From Bog-756 sp963727075 (GTDB lineage: Bacteria > Actinomycetota > Acidimicrobiia > Acidimicrobiales > RAAP-2): 64,000 bases of DNA. Below are positions 54,295 through 64,000 of this stretch, piece after piece (within the stretch, counting starts at the first letter, position 1; every line of letters begins with the position of its first letter). The stretch spans positions 558,001 through 622,000 of the forward strand of contig CAVSET010000006.1 in assembly GCA_963727075.1 (NCBI GenBank), in the 5' to 3' direction. The position numbers and the translations under genes were made by a program. Below the pieces are notes generated by a model. It worked only from the letters and a program-made list of their open reading frames with translations, did no database searches and was not told the origin of the DNA.

Positions 54295-54366
54295 GGCCAT
54301 CCTTTCGCAGGTTGTCGGGGCACCCGTCCCCAGGGGCAGCGGGTGGGCCCCACCGGGCCGTGACGC

Positions 54367-56382
54367 TCACCCCGCCGGCCGTCGGGCGAGCAGGGTGGTG
54401 GCCTGCAGGGCGACGTTGTCGGCGGTGAAGCCGAACTCTCGGAGGGCCACCGTCCCGGGCGCCGACGCCCCGAAGGTGTCGATGCTGATGCTGGCGTCCG
54501 CATAGCGGTCCCATCCGAACGAGGTGGCGGCCTCCACCGCCAGCCGGAGGACGCCGTCGGGCAGGACCTCGGTCCGGTAGGCCTCGGGCTGGGCGGCGAA
54601 CAGGTCCCACGAGGGGAAGGACACCACCCGGGCTCCGACGCCGTCGGCGGCCAGGAGGTCGGCGGCGGCCAGGCAGACGTGGACCTCGCTGCCCGTGCCG
54701 ATGAGCACGATCTGCGGCTCGCCCTGGCTGTGTCGCAGCACGTAGGCGCCGCGACCGACGCCGTCGGGGGCCAACTGGTGCGTCTCGGCCAGGACCGGGA
54801 TCTCCTGGCGGGAGAGGACGAGGGCGGTGGGCCCGTCTCCCTCCACCGCGATGCGCCAGGCCGCCGCGGTCTCGTTGGCGTCGGCGGGGCGGATCACCCG
54901 TAACCCGGGCATGGCCCGCACGGCGGCTAGCTGCTCGACGGGCTGGTGGGTCGGCCCGTCCTGTCCGAGCCCCACCGAGTCGTGGGTCCAGGAGTAGATG
55001 ACGTGCACCCCGGAGAGGGCGGCGATCCGCACCGCGCCCCGCATGTAGTCGCTGAACACGAAGAAGGTGCCACCGACCGGAAGCAGGCCGCGATGGGCCG
55101 CCATGCCGGTCATCGACCGCGCCCATCCCGTGCTCCCGGATGCCGTAGTGGACGAGGTCACCGCCGGGGTCGGCACTGGACTGTGCATCGGCGCCGTTCC
55201 AGGCCATGCCGGTGTTGCCCGTCAGGTCGGCGCTGCCGGGCATCAGCCCGGGGATCTCCGAGCGGACCGCGTCGATGCAAGCCTTGATGGCCTTGCGGGT
55301 GGCAATGGGGCCGTCCTCGGGTGCGAAAGTGGGCAGTCCCGACGCCCAACCGGGCAGGCCGCGGCCGCGGATGCCCGCTTCGAAGCGGGCCCGGTCGCCG
55401 TCCCAGGCGGCCAACCGGTCCTCCCATTCCTTCCGCCACGCCTGTCCCCTTGGGATGCAGGACCGGTACATGTCGAGCACTTCGTCGGGGACCCAGAACG
55501 TCCGGTCGGCGGGGAGGCCGAGGATCTCCTTGGTCAGGCGGATCTCCTCCTCCGGGAAGGGGTCGCCGTGAGCCTTGGCCGTGTCGGTGAGGTGGGGGGA
55601 CGGATAGCCGATGTGGCTCCGGAGGATGATCAGTGACGGGCGCTCCTCATCGTCCCGGGCCCGCACCAGCGCCGCCTCGAGGGCGTCGAGGTCGTTGGCC
55701 ACTTCGCCGATGTCCTCCACCCCCCAGCCATAGGCGGTGAAACGCTGGTGCACGTCGTCGGAGTAGGCGAGCTCGGTCGGACCGTCGATGGTGATGTGGT
55801 TGTTGTCGTAGACGTAGACCAGCCGGCCCAGCCGGAGGTGCCCGGCCAGCGAGGCGGCCTCGTGGGAGATGCCCTCCTCGAAGCACCCGTCGCCGGCGAC
55901 CACGTAGGTGTGGTGGTCGCAGACCTCGGGCGAGTACGTGGCGCGCAGCCACCGCTCGGCGATGCCCATGCCGACGCCGTTGGCCACTCCCTGGCCGAGC
56001 GGACCGGTGGTCACTTCGACCCCGGGGGTGTGGTTGTGCTCGGGGTGGCCCGGCGTCCGGCTTCCCCACTGGCGGAAGGAGCGCAGGTCGTCGAGCGTCG
56101 AGTCCGTAGCCGGTGAGGTAGAGCATCGAGTAGAGCAGGATGGACGCGTGCCCGTTGGACAGCACGAACCGGTCCCGGTCGGGCCATTCGGGGTCGAGTC
56201 GGGTCGTGACGCATGACGCGGGTGAACAGCACATGGGCCAGGGGAGCGAGGGCCATGGCCGTGCCCGAGTGGCCGGAGTTGGCGGCGCGAGGGGCGTCCA
56301 TGGCCAGGCCCCGGATGACATCGATCCCGAGCTGCTGCAGATCGGCGTCGGCGGCCGGTCCCGGGAGCAGACGCTCGCTCAT
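54367..56382 (-). CDS. tkt: transketolase, frameshifted
   Basis: Four frame segments assemble a complete thiamine-diphosphate transketolase of about 670 residues. The first segment opens MSERLLPGPAADADLQQLGID and holds ANSGHSGTAMALAPLAHVLF; then VLSNGHASILLYSML, VTTGPLGQGVANGVGMGIAE and the cofactor site AGDGCFEEGISHEAASLAGH; then TKEILGLPAD; and last TFFVFSDYMRGAVRIAALSG, HDSVGLGQDGPTHQP and LIGTGSEVHVC to the stop at 54367. Single extra bases near 55114, 56096 and 56190 explain the breaks. An essential-type gene with complete motifs argues for sequence errors. Confidence 0.88.
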
Positions 56383-56445
56383 CGACGGCCACCCTACCGG
56401 CCACGTCTGGCTCCGGGTAGCGCCGAGGACCGGGGCGTACCCCTG

Positions 56446-57605
56446 CTACCGGTCGGTGAACAGGGCCATGGACGCGGTGAGCCGTGCACGAAGTTCCGGC
56501 CGCCGACCGGCCCGAGCTCGCCGGCGGCGAAGAACCCGCCGACGGGGACCGGGCCCAGCGCGCCCTCGAGCGGCCGAGGCGTCGTGGTCGGTCGTGTCGA
56601 ACAGGCGGGTGCCGCGCCCGTTGCAGGTGAACATGAGGGCGGCCGTCGGCCCGCGGTCCTGCAGGAGCAGCTCGAGCTCGCCGTGGGCGGTCTCGGCGTC
56701 GCGCCGGTGGAACCGGACCGTGCTGCCCGAGCGGGACGCGGTCGTCGACGGCTACCGCGCCGCTGGCCCGATCCGCGCCGACCACGTTGCGGAGGAGGTA
56801 GTCACCCGGGCCCGGGCTCGCCGAGGTGCTCGTCGACGAGGCGCCCCACCAGCAGCCCTTGGGCCTCGAGGCCGGCCAGCTCGGCCGGGCCGAGCCCGCT
56901 CTTGATCTGCTCCACCAGGCAGTCCATGGCGGGATGGCCGGCTACCTCGTAGATCACGTTCCGGTCCGACCGGGTCACCGTGAAGCGGGTGCCCGAAGGC
57001 CGCGGCCGCCCTGGGACACCACAAAGGAGGTCTCCGACCCCGGCGCCGATGAGCACGCCGACCGCGCCCGAGGTGAGCAGGCTGGTCTCCGAGGACGAGC
57101 CGGGTGCCTCCCGGGCCCCGGCCGCCCGAGAGCGTTCCCGCCGATGACCGGCAGCCCCGGTCGGGCCGTCTCGAGCCAGCCCAGGAACTGCTCGGCGGGG
57201 AAGGTGAACGGGTCGGCCAGCAGGACGAGGGCGGACGGCTCGAAGCCGAGTCGGCTCGGCCATCCGTCGAAATGCCAGGTAGTCGTCGGCCAGGCGGGTG
57301 GCGACCAGGGCTAGCGGGGCCAGGGGCCCCACCCGGCCGGCCCAGAGGCTGATGGCCGGGGTCTCCTCCACCTCGCGGCCGGTCCCGACGCGGACTCGGC
57401 GAGCCACCCCCATGACGGCCAACGGGTGCAGCACGGAGGAGCACGGTCCGGGCGATGTCCTCGAGGGCCCCAGCATGGGGCCGGGTCGGCCACGACCAGG
57501 GCCAGGTCGGGTCGGTCGCCGAGCGCCTCGAGCACGGCTCCCGAGACCTCCCCGGTGGCCTGCGGTGGCGACCGGGTGCTCGGACAGGGCGCTGGCGAAG
57601 GGCAC
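56446..57605 (-). CDS. FIST-domain protein, frameshifted
   Basis: Pieces in several frames form one FIST N + C protein of about 385 residues. From GTG at 57605: MPFASALSEHPVATA, GEVSGAVLEALGDRPDLALV, AVMGVARRVRVGTGREVEET, TSLLTSGAVGVLIGAGVGDL, then NVIYEVAGHPAMDCLVEQIK and finally LMFTCNGRGTRLFDTTDHDA and the end TASMALFTDR. FIST domains are predicted small-ligand sensors often linked to signal transduction. At least five indels are needed, so the exact limits of each segment are uncertain. Confidence 0.68.
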
Positions 57606-57611
57606 CGGCGT

Positions 57612-58626
57612 TCAGCCGTCCGGGGGTGCGAAGCGGATGTCGAGGGAGCGGAGGTAGGTGTGCAACCCGGCATCTTGGATGGGGATCAGGTGGGCGGCAC
57701 GCCCGGACTCGTTGTGGTGGCTGTGCCAGAGGCCCGGCGGGGTGACGAAGGCACCGCCCGGTTCCCAGTCGACCCGCTCGGGGTCGGCGATCGTCCCGTC
57801 GGCCGTCAGGGCGGAACCGACCAGCGAATAGCACCCGGGCCCGCAGTCGGTGATGAGGTCGAGGGCCACGCTCTGGTGGCGGTGGGGTCGCTGGACCCGG
57901 CCCGCCGGCAGCACCCCGAGCATGGCCCACAAGGTCTGGGTCACGGTCAGCGTCTGGGGGGTGGCGGCGTTGCCGAGCAGGATGCTGATGCGGTTGCGGG
58001 TCGACGACTCCAGGGTCGCGTTCGACTTCGGCGAGCCGCTGGCGGGCGGCCGGTCCGTCGAAGCGGGTGGGCTCGAAGCGGCTGGCCACGCTCGGGGCCA
58101 CGCCGAGATAGTCGAGCAGCGGCGCGTCGGTGACCCGGTAGAGGAGGGCGTCGGCATCGCCGGTCGGCGTGGTGGAGGGTCGAGCAGCCGGCCGGCAGGG
58201 TGAGGAAGTCACCCGGCCCCCAGTCGATGCGGCCCGACGCGCGACCGTCCGGGCGGGCACGGACAGCTCGAAGTCGCTCTGGCCCCGGCCGCGCAGGCAG
58301 TAGTAGAGCTCGCTGGTGCCGGCCTCGGCTGTCGGGAGTGGGTCATCGGGGAGGAGGACGGCGAAGGCGGCGAGCAGCGCCGGGGCTGGTGGCCGGGTAG
58401 GTCAGCACCGAGCTCGGCCGAGAGATCGAGGGCCACCAGGCGGGACCGGTCGCCCCCGCCGGGCTCGGCGGCGAACCGGCGCACGGGCACCGGGCTGATG
58501 GCACCCGCCGCCAGGGGATCCACGGCGGTGGAGTACTCGTAGAAGACGGCGTCGCCGGTCCAGTCTTCGACCGCCTCGCCCACCAGCAGGCCGGGACGGA
58601 GGGTGGGGCCGGCTTGGTTCGGCCAT
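57612..58626 (-). CDS. double-cupin dioxygenase-like protein, frameshifted
   Basis: The N-terminal part (EAVEDWTGDAVFYEYSTAVD, LVALDLSAELGADLP, ELYYCLRGRGQSDFEL) and the C-terminal cupin (GVLPAGRVQRPHRHQSVALD, VTPPGLWHSHHNESGRAAHL) are like gentisate 1,2-dioxygenase-type double cupins. HRHQS and WHSHH are probable metal-ligand His groups. The second domain is in one clean frame (57612-58157); the first needs several indel corrections. It could be a ring-cleaving dioxygenase, but the substrate cannot be told. Confidence 0.6.
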
Positions 58627-58666
58627 GCCTACCAGTATCGACGAGTCGGCGGAGCGGTAGCGTCAC

Positions 58667-59081
58667 ATGGTGGCTGATCAGCGGATCCAGGTGCCCCCGG
58701 CGTGCGAGCTGACCCTCGGGATGACCTGTGTCGACAAGTCGGAGCCGGGACGGACCGTCTGGCGGATGCGGGCCGACGAGCGTTTCGCCAACCCGGCCGG
58801 GATCATCCAGGGAGGGTTCATCGGTGCCATGGCCGACTCGGCCATGGGATCGGCCACCATCACGTTCGCCCGGGCGGCCGGGCGCAGGGTCTTCTCCTCG
58901 AACGTCGAGATGAAGACGCGCTTCATGGCCCCGGTCGCTCGTCGGCGCGATGCTCGAGTGCCGGGCGACCGGTGGTCTCGGGTGGCGCCCGGGTGGCGTT
59001 CACCGAGGCCGAGGTGGTCGACGACCGGGCCGGATCGTGGCCCGGGCCAGCTCGACCTATCTGTTCACGGACCGGGACTGA
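58667..59081 (+). CDS. PaaI-like acyl-CoA thioesterase (hotdog), frameshifted
   Basis: About 135 residues. MRADERFANPAGIIQGGFIG and AMADSAMGSATITFARAAGR form the hotdog helix and VFSSNVEMKTRFMAPV the next strand; after a shift near 58940 it continues GGARVAFTEAEVVDDRAG and STYLFTDRD, ending at 59081. Matches the PaaI/YdiI-type thioesterases that hydrolyse aromatic or other acyl-CoA esters. Two indels are needed. The Asn and Gly of the active-site region (NPAGIIQGG) are present. Confidence 0.75.
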
Positions 59082-59190
59082 GGATGGCGTCAAGCGGTCG
59101 CCCCGGCCGCCGGCTGCCTATAGTTGGGGCAGCCGATGAGCAGGTGGCTGGGGTAGCCGGTCGCCCCGCCCGGCGATACCGAGGAGGACT

Positions 59191-59565
59191 GTGGCCCGAG
59201 GTCGAAGCGGCAAGGGGAGTGAAGCGCCGGGGAAGGGACTGGGCGGTCTGCGGACCAGCGGGGGCGAGGCGCTCCAGCTGGTCATCGACTACGTCAAGCA
59301 GGAGACGCTCGACCCGCTCAAGGGGCTGGGCCGCTACATCGCTGTTCGGCGTGGCCGGTTCGGTGGCGCTGGCCATCGGCCTGGTCGTCCTGGCGGTGGG
59401 GTTTCTCCGCCTCCTCCAGGGCGAGACGGGAACCACCTTCGCCGGCAACTGGTCCTGGGTCCCCTATGTCATCTGCACGGTGGCCGTGGTGATGGTGGCG
59501 GCTCGGCCGTGTGGGCGATCAGCCGGGGCCAGGGCCGCACCGGACCGGAAAAGGAGGCGCCATGA
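59191..59565 (+). CDS. small membrane protein, frameshifted
   Basis: GTG start with GAGGAGG upstream. After MARGRSGKGSEAPGKGLGGL come LQLVIDYVKQETLDPLKGLG and, in a shifted frame, two hydrophobic segments (GVAGSVALAIGLVVLAVGFL; VPYVICTVAVVMVA), with the original frame regained at GQGRTGPEKEAP. This is the pattern of actinobacterial phage-holin-superfamily-like envelope proteins. Its stop overlaps the next ATG. Confidence 0.65.
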   Translation: MARGRSGKGSEAPGKGLGGLRTSGGEALQLVIDYVKQETLDPLKGLGRYIAVRRGRFGGAGHRPGRPGGGVSPPPPGRDGNHLRRQLVLGPLCHLHGGRGDGGGSAVWAISRGQGRTGPEKEAP

Positions 59566-59775
59566 GCACGGGCACCGAGCGGATCACCCGGGACCAGATC
59601 GAGGCCAAGTTCCGCGAGCTCACCGGTGAGGTGACCGACGAGGCCGAGTCGGCCCGATCCGCAGCTGGTGACGGTGGGACTGGCCGTGGGTGTGGTGTTC
59701 ATCGCCGTCGTCTTCCTCATCGGCCGGCGCAGCGGGCGGCGCCGGTCGGCCGTCGTCGAGGTCCGCCGGATCTGA
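59562..59775 (+). CDS. small membrane protein, frameshifted
   Basis: ATG at 59562 overlaps the preceding stop and has AAAAGGAGG upstream. MSTGTERITRDQIEAKFREL continues, after a shift near 59657, as LVTVGLAVGVVFIAVVFLIG and a basic tail RRSGRRRSAVVEVRRI ending at 59775. A single-pass protein of about 70 residues coupled to the gene before it. Confidence 0.62.
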
Positions 59776-59779
59776 GCCC

Positions 59780-59993
59780 GTGGACAACGTTCTGCGGTTC
59801 ATCCAGCTTAAGGCCTTCGGCCGGGGGCTGCGGGGGTACCACACAGCCTGGCTGGTGGTCGGGGCGGCGGCTTGGATGATCAACCGGGCCCGGCACCAGG
59901 ACGACGTGGTCTACCGCACCGTGCTCAAGCCGGGCGAACGGCTCATCGTGAAGACCTCGCCACTCGGCCGCCGCCCAGCCGCCCGACGACTGA
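59780..59993 (+). CDS. small membrane-associated protein
   Basis: GTG at 59780, four bases after the preceding stop: MDNVLRFIQLKAFGRGLRGY, a hydrophobic patch (AWLVVGAAAWMI), then DDVVYRTVLKPGERLIVKTS. One extra base near 59965 must be removed for the frame to end at TGA 59991-59993. Probably co-transcribed with the two preceding small genes and trmI. Confidence 0.6.
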
Positions 59994-59998
59994 GCGCG

Positions 59999-60834
59999 GT
60001 GGGGCAGGGCGGCGAGCGGACCACGCTGCGCGCCGGCGAGGCGGTGCTGCTGGTCGACGCCAAGGGCCGGCGCTACCTGATCACCCTGCGGCCGGGGCCA
60101 CGTTCCACACCCACGTGGGGATCGTGGACCACGATCACCTCATCGGCAGCCCTGAGGGGTCCACCGTCCTCGGCAGCACCGGCCGACGCTTCCTGGTGGT
60201 GCGACCCACCCTGTCGGACGCCGTCCTCAAGATGCCCCGTGGAGCCCAGGTCATCTACCCGAAGGACCTCGGGGCCATCCTCATGGAGGCCGACATCGCG
60301 CCGGGGGCCCGGGTCCTCGAGGCCGGGGTCGGATCCGGCGCACTGTCCATGACGCTTGCTCCGGGCCGGCGCCGAGGTGGTGGGCTACGAGCTGCGCGAG
60401 GACTTCGCCGAGCGGGCGGTGAGCCAACGTGGCGCGCCATGCTCGGGCCGGACGTGCCCTATCGGGTGGAGGTCCGTGACGTCTACCAGGGCATCGACGA
60501 GCGCGGCCTCGACCGCGTCCTCCTCGACCTGCCCGAGCCGTGGCGGGTGCTCCGCCACGCCGAAGCGGCCATGCGGCCTGGCGGGATCCTCTGTGCCTAC
60601 CTGCCCTCCATCAACCAGACCTCGCAGCTTCGCGACGCCCTCGACCGCGAGCGCTTCGGTCTGGCCTCGACGGTCGAGGTGCTGCACCGGACCTGGCACA
60701 TCGAGCCCCGGTCGGTGCGGCCCGACCACCGGATGGTCGGCCATACCGGGTTCCTCACGACCGCCCGGCGGCTCCTGCGCGGCCGAGGCTCCTGCCGCCG
60801 GGGACCCCGACGGGCGCCGGGTCCGGCAGATTGA
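59999..60834 (+). CDS. trmI: tRNA (adenine-58-N1)-methyltransferase, frameshifted
   Basis: About 275 residues, GTG start at 59999. ERTTLRAGEAVLLVDAKGRR, FHTHVGIVDHDHLIGSPEGS and PRGAQVIYPKDLGAILMEAD are the TrmI N-terminal domain; LEAGVGSGALSMTL is the S-adenosylmethionine loop; LDRVLLDLPEPWRVL and AMRPGGILCAYLPSINQTSQ complete the methyltransferase. It modifies A58 of tRNA, as Rv2118c does in mycobacteria. Indels near 60104, 60366 and 60430-60455 break the frame. A trmI gene before mpa is the standard actinobacterial order. Confidence 0.86.
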
Positions 60835-60855
60835 GCGGGGTGGGTGTGGGTGGCC

Positions 60856-61093
60856 TCAGCTCTGCTCGATGAAGATGCACTCCCCGGGGCACTCCTCGGA
60901 GGCTTCGACCACGGCGTCCTCGAGGTCGGCCGGCACCGCCGCCATGCCCGCCGATCCACCCGGCTCGTTGCGCACGTCATCGCCTTCTTTCGACATAGGC
61001 GAGCCCGTCGTCGAGCAGGGTGAACACCGCCGGCGCGATCTCCTCGCACAGGCCGTCCCCGGTACACAGATCCTGGTCGATCCAGACCTTCAT
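60856..61093 (-). CDS. single-cluster ferredoxin, frameshifted
   Basis: About 78 residues: MKVWIDQDLCTGDGLCEEIA, VFTLLDDGLAYVKEGDDV, and AVVEASEECPGECIFIEQS. Cys in LCTGDGLC and CPGEC provide the ligands of a 3Fe-4S or 4Fe-4S cluster. It carries electrons to monooxygenases or other redox enzymes. One extra base near 60991 breaks the frame. It is on the opposite strand to trmI and mpa, which flank it. Confidence 0.82.
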
Positions 61094-61391
61094 CAGCTAC
61101 GTCTCTCCTACGTCTCTCGGAGCCAGGCCGTGCTCGACCGACCGACCCGGACCCATCCACGCTTCGTTCGAGGGCCCGGCATGCCTCGGCCCGCCGCCCA
61201 CCGCCAAGCGACGCGCACTTATCACCATGCTACTGGCAACGCCTCGCCAGTCGTAGCTGACGGGGTGTCAGATCGACCGGAATGGTCCCGGCCCGGCCCG
61301 GCCACGAGTGCGTTGATCTGCGGGGCGCCGGTGTAGGGTCGCCGGATAGGGGAATGACACGCGAGCGAGGTGATTCCAACGGCTGATTTCG

Positions 61392-63164
61392 ATGACGTCC
61401 GAGGCGATCGCCGGCCGACCGGCTGCCGCCGATGAAGACGATCTCGATGCGTTGCGGGTCCGCGCCCAGGCGGCCGAGGAGGAGGTCACCCTGCTGCGGC
61501 GGCGGCTGCAGGAGAGCCCGCGGCGGGTGCAGACCCTCGAGGAGAAGCTGCTCGAGACCAAGGGACAGCTGGCCCAGGCCATCTCGCAGAACGAGAAGCT
61601 GACCTTCACGCTGCAGACGGCCAAGGAGCACGTGGCCGCTCTGCGCGAGGAGGTCGAGAAGCTCACCCAGCCTCCGGCGGCCTACGGCACCTATCCTGGG
61701 GGCCAACGACGACGGGACGGTCGACGTCTTCTCCGGGGGGCGCAAGATGCGGGTGTCGCTCCATCCCGACATCGACGTCGACGAGCTGCAACGCGGCAAC
61801 GAGGTGGTCCTCAACGAGTCGCTCAACGTGATCCTGGCCCGGGGCGGCGAGGGATCGGGCGAGGTCGTGGTGATCAAGGAGGTGCTCGAAGGACGGCAAG
61901 CGCGCACTGGTGTTCGGGCGGGCCGACGAGGAGCGTGTGGCCGAGCTGTCCGACGCCCTCCTCGGGGTCAAGCTCCGCGCCGGCGACACCGTCCTGATGG
62001 AGCCCCGCACCGGCCTGCTGGTCGAGAAGCTGGCTCGGCCGGAGGTCGAGGAGCTGGTCCTCGAAGAGGTGCCCGACGTGACCTACGCCGACGTCGGGGG
62101 CCTGGACGACCAGATCGAGGCCATCACCGACGCCGTCGAGCTGCCCTTACCTCTACCGCGAGCTGTACATGGAGCACCGCCTCCCGGCGCCCAAGGGCAT
62201 CCTGCTCTACGGGCCGCCCGGATGCGGCAAGACGTTGATCGCCAAGGCGGTGGCCAACTCGCTGGCCAAGAAGGTGGCCGAGGTGACCGGCAACACCAAC
62301 GCCCGCAGCTACTTCCTCAACATCAAGGGACCCGAGCTGCTCAACAAGTACGTGGGCGAGACCGAGCGCCAGATCCGGCTGGTGTTCCAGCGGGCCCGTG
62401 AGAAGTCGGAGGAAGGGCGTCCCGGTCATCGTCTTCTTCGACGAGATGGACTCGCTGTTCCGCACCCGGGGCACCGGGCATCAGCTCGGACATGGAGTCG
62501 ACCATCGTCCCCCAGCTGCTGGCCGAGATCGACGGGGTGGAGACGCTGAAGGACGTGATCGTGATCGGCGCCTCCAACCGGGAGGACCTCATCGACCCGG
62601 CCATCCTCCGTCCCGGGCGGCTGGACGTGAAGATCCGCATCGAGCGGCCCAACGAGGCGGCGGCGGCCCAGATCTTCTCCCGCTACCTGACCCCCGACCT
62701 GCCGCTCGACGTGGAGGAGGTGGCCAGCCTCGGCGGCGGGGACCCGGGCAAGGCCACCCAGGCGATGATCGAGTCCACGGTGTCGGAGATGTACCGCAAC
62801 GACGAGGAGAACCGGTTCCTCGAAGTCACCTACCAGAACGGCGACAAGGAAGTGCTCTACTACCGCGACTTCTCTTCGGGGGCGATGATCGAGAACATCG
62901 TCCGGCGGGCCAAGAAGCTCGGCCATCAAGCGGGCCATCGCCGGGGAGGCACGCGGCATCCGCACCGAGGACCTGCTCGAGTCCATCCGCCAGGAGTACA
63001 AGGAGAACGAGGACCTGCCGAACACCACCAATCCTGATGACTGGGCCAAGATCTCGGGCCGGAAGGGTGAGCGGATCGTCTACATCCGCACGCTCATCAG
63101 TGATGACGAGGAAACCAAGGGTGGCAGGTCCATCGAGCGGGTGGGTACCGGTCAGTATCTCTGA
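61392..63164 (+). CDS. mpa: proteasome-associated AAA+ ATPase (Mpa/ARC), frameshifted
   Basis: About 590 residues. N-terminal coiled coil (about 15-90; EEEVTLLRRRLQESPRRVQT, AKEHVAALREEVEKL) that captures Pup; OB domains; AAA+ core with GPPGCGKT (Walker A), VIVFFDEMD (Walker B) and ILRPGRLDVKIR; C-terminus GQYL, the proteasome-docking motif. It unfolds pupylated proteins into the 20S core. Single extra bases near 61695, 61889, 62147, 62413, 62479 and 62920 break the frame, yet all motifs are intact. Followed by dop. Confidence 0.92.
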
Positions 63165-63190
63165 GCGTGGGTCGGGATAGGGTCGACTCC

Positions 63191-64000
63191 ATGGCCATCC
63201 CCAAGGTCTGCGGCATCGAGACCGAGTACGGCATCCAGGTCGTGCACGGCGACCCCAACCCGATCGCCGCCTCGTCCGTCCTCATCAACGCCTACGCCCA
63301 GCACGTGGCCCGCCAGCAGACGGGCTGGGACTTCGAGGACGAGGCTCCGGGGAACGACGCCCGCGGGTTCGCCCGGGAGGGCTCGATGCCGCCTCAGGTC
63401 GAGACCCATCTGGTCAACACGGTCCTCACCAACGGGGCCCGCTACTACGTCGACCATGCCCATCCGGAGTTCTCGACGCCCGAGTGCCGCGACGCGCTCG
63501 AGTGCCTGCGCTACGACCGTGCCGGCGAGCTCATCCTCATCCGCTCGATGGAGGCGGCCGATCTGGCCAGCCAGGACGGCTCGCGATTGGTCATCTACAA
63601 GAACAACTCGGACGGGAAGGGCAACTCGTACGGCACCCACGAGAACTACCTCATGGACCGGGCCGTCGCCGTTCACCCGCATCGTGGCCGGGGTGACCCC
63701 CCATTTCGTCACCCGTCAGATCTTCACCGGCGCCGGCAAGGTGGGAACGGAGACCGGCGTGCACGACGGCGTCGGCGTCGACTTCCAGCTGTCGCAACGG
63801 GCGGAGTTCTTCGAGGAGCAGGTGGGGCTCGAGACGACGTTGAAGCGACCGATCGTCGAACACCCGCGACGAGCCCCACGCCGATCCCCACCGCTACCGG
63901 CGGCTGCACGTCATCGTGGGCGACGCCAATCTGGCCGAGGTGGCCACGTTCCTCAAGGTGGGCACCACCGCCCTGGTGCTGGCCATGATCGAGGACGACA
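63191..64000 (+). CDS. dop: depupylase Dop, truncated by the window edge
   Basis: The first about 270 residues of a 500-residue enzyme. KVCGIETEYGIQV (ATP/Mg Glu), ARYYVDHAHPEFSTPECRD, VIYKNNSDGKGNSYGTHENY and TRQIFTGAGKVGTETG match Dop, which deamidates Pup-Gln and removes Pup from substrates. Extra bases near 63667 and 63858 break the frame. The ATG at 63191 is 26 bases after mpa. pup and the proteasome core genes are expected beyond the right edge. Confidence 0.9.

Noticed and set aside
1..64000. tRNA, rRNA or other known RNA genes, and prophage genes
   Set aside because: No cloverleaf tRNA with a TTCGA arm, no rRNA tract and no phage structural or tyrosine/serine integrase gene was recognised by eye.

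Overview
The window looks like a chromosomal segment of a high-GC actinobacterium, most likely of the class Acidimicrobiia. Evidence: a fused FO synthase for coenzyme F420 (FbiC), the Pup-proteasome genes mpa and dop next to trmI, deazaflavin-dependent nitroreductase remnants, and a small protein with the GPGWW..SDGKWY motif that I associate with this class. The lineage call is inference from gene content.

The window has two halves. From the left edge to about 43.3 kb it is an accessory island of 1- to 5-gene modules with unrelated functions: arsenic resistance, secreted enzymes, a two-component system, stress-type small proteins, sulfate transport, and two nearly identical DJ-1/PfpI genes. 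The modules are separated by about 20 copies (14 full or nearly full, 6 partial) of one structured repeat of roughly 120-180 bp, which I call R1 to R20. Every copy I found lies on the + strand, whatever the strand of the flanking genes, and none was seen in the last 20 kb. The conserved core is enclosed by AACGTCGG / CCGACGTT arms and contains further hairpins. Read on the minus strand, it ends in a short peptide (..EAPHTRGDRRLELPFSFTVAA, stop) that is homologous to, and in R20 is, the C-terminus of the NlpC/P60 peptidoglycan hydrolase at 43264-44178. The simplest reading is that the 3' end of this gene is an attachment site where modules have inserted one after another, each leaving a copy of the site. 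An integron-like cassette array or a strand-biased dispersed repeat are the alternatives. No recombinase gene was recognised in the window apart from a decayed IS3-family element, so the mechanism is open.

From about 44.4 kb to the right edge the sequence is ordinary housekeeping DNA of visibly higher GC: an acyl-CoA synthetase, a LOG-family protein, fbiC, a leftward pentose-phosphate operon (tkt, tal, gnd, zwf, pgl), FIST and double-cupin proteins, a thioesterase, small membrane proteins, trmI, a ferredoxin, mpa and the start of dop.

Genes between about 54.3 kb and 64 kb carry many single-base frameshifts, even in genes that should be essential or conserved. These look like sequence errors near a contig end rather than real pseudogenes. 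A few lesions in the island (arsC amber codon, response-regulator frameshift, hydrolase at 29.9 kb, IS3 and nitroreductase remnants) could be genuine decay.
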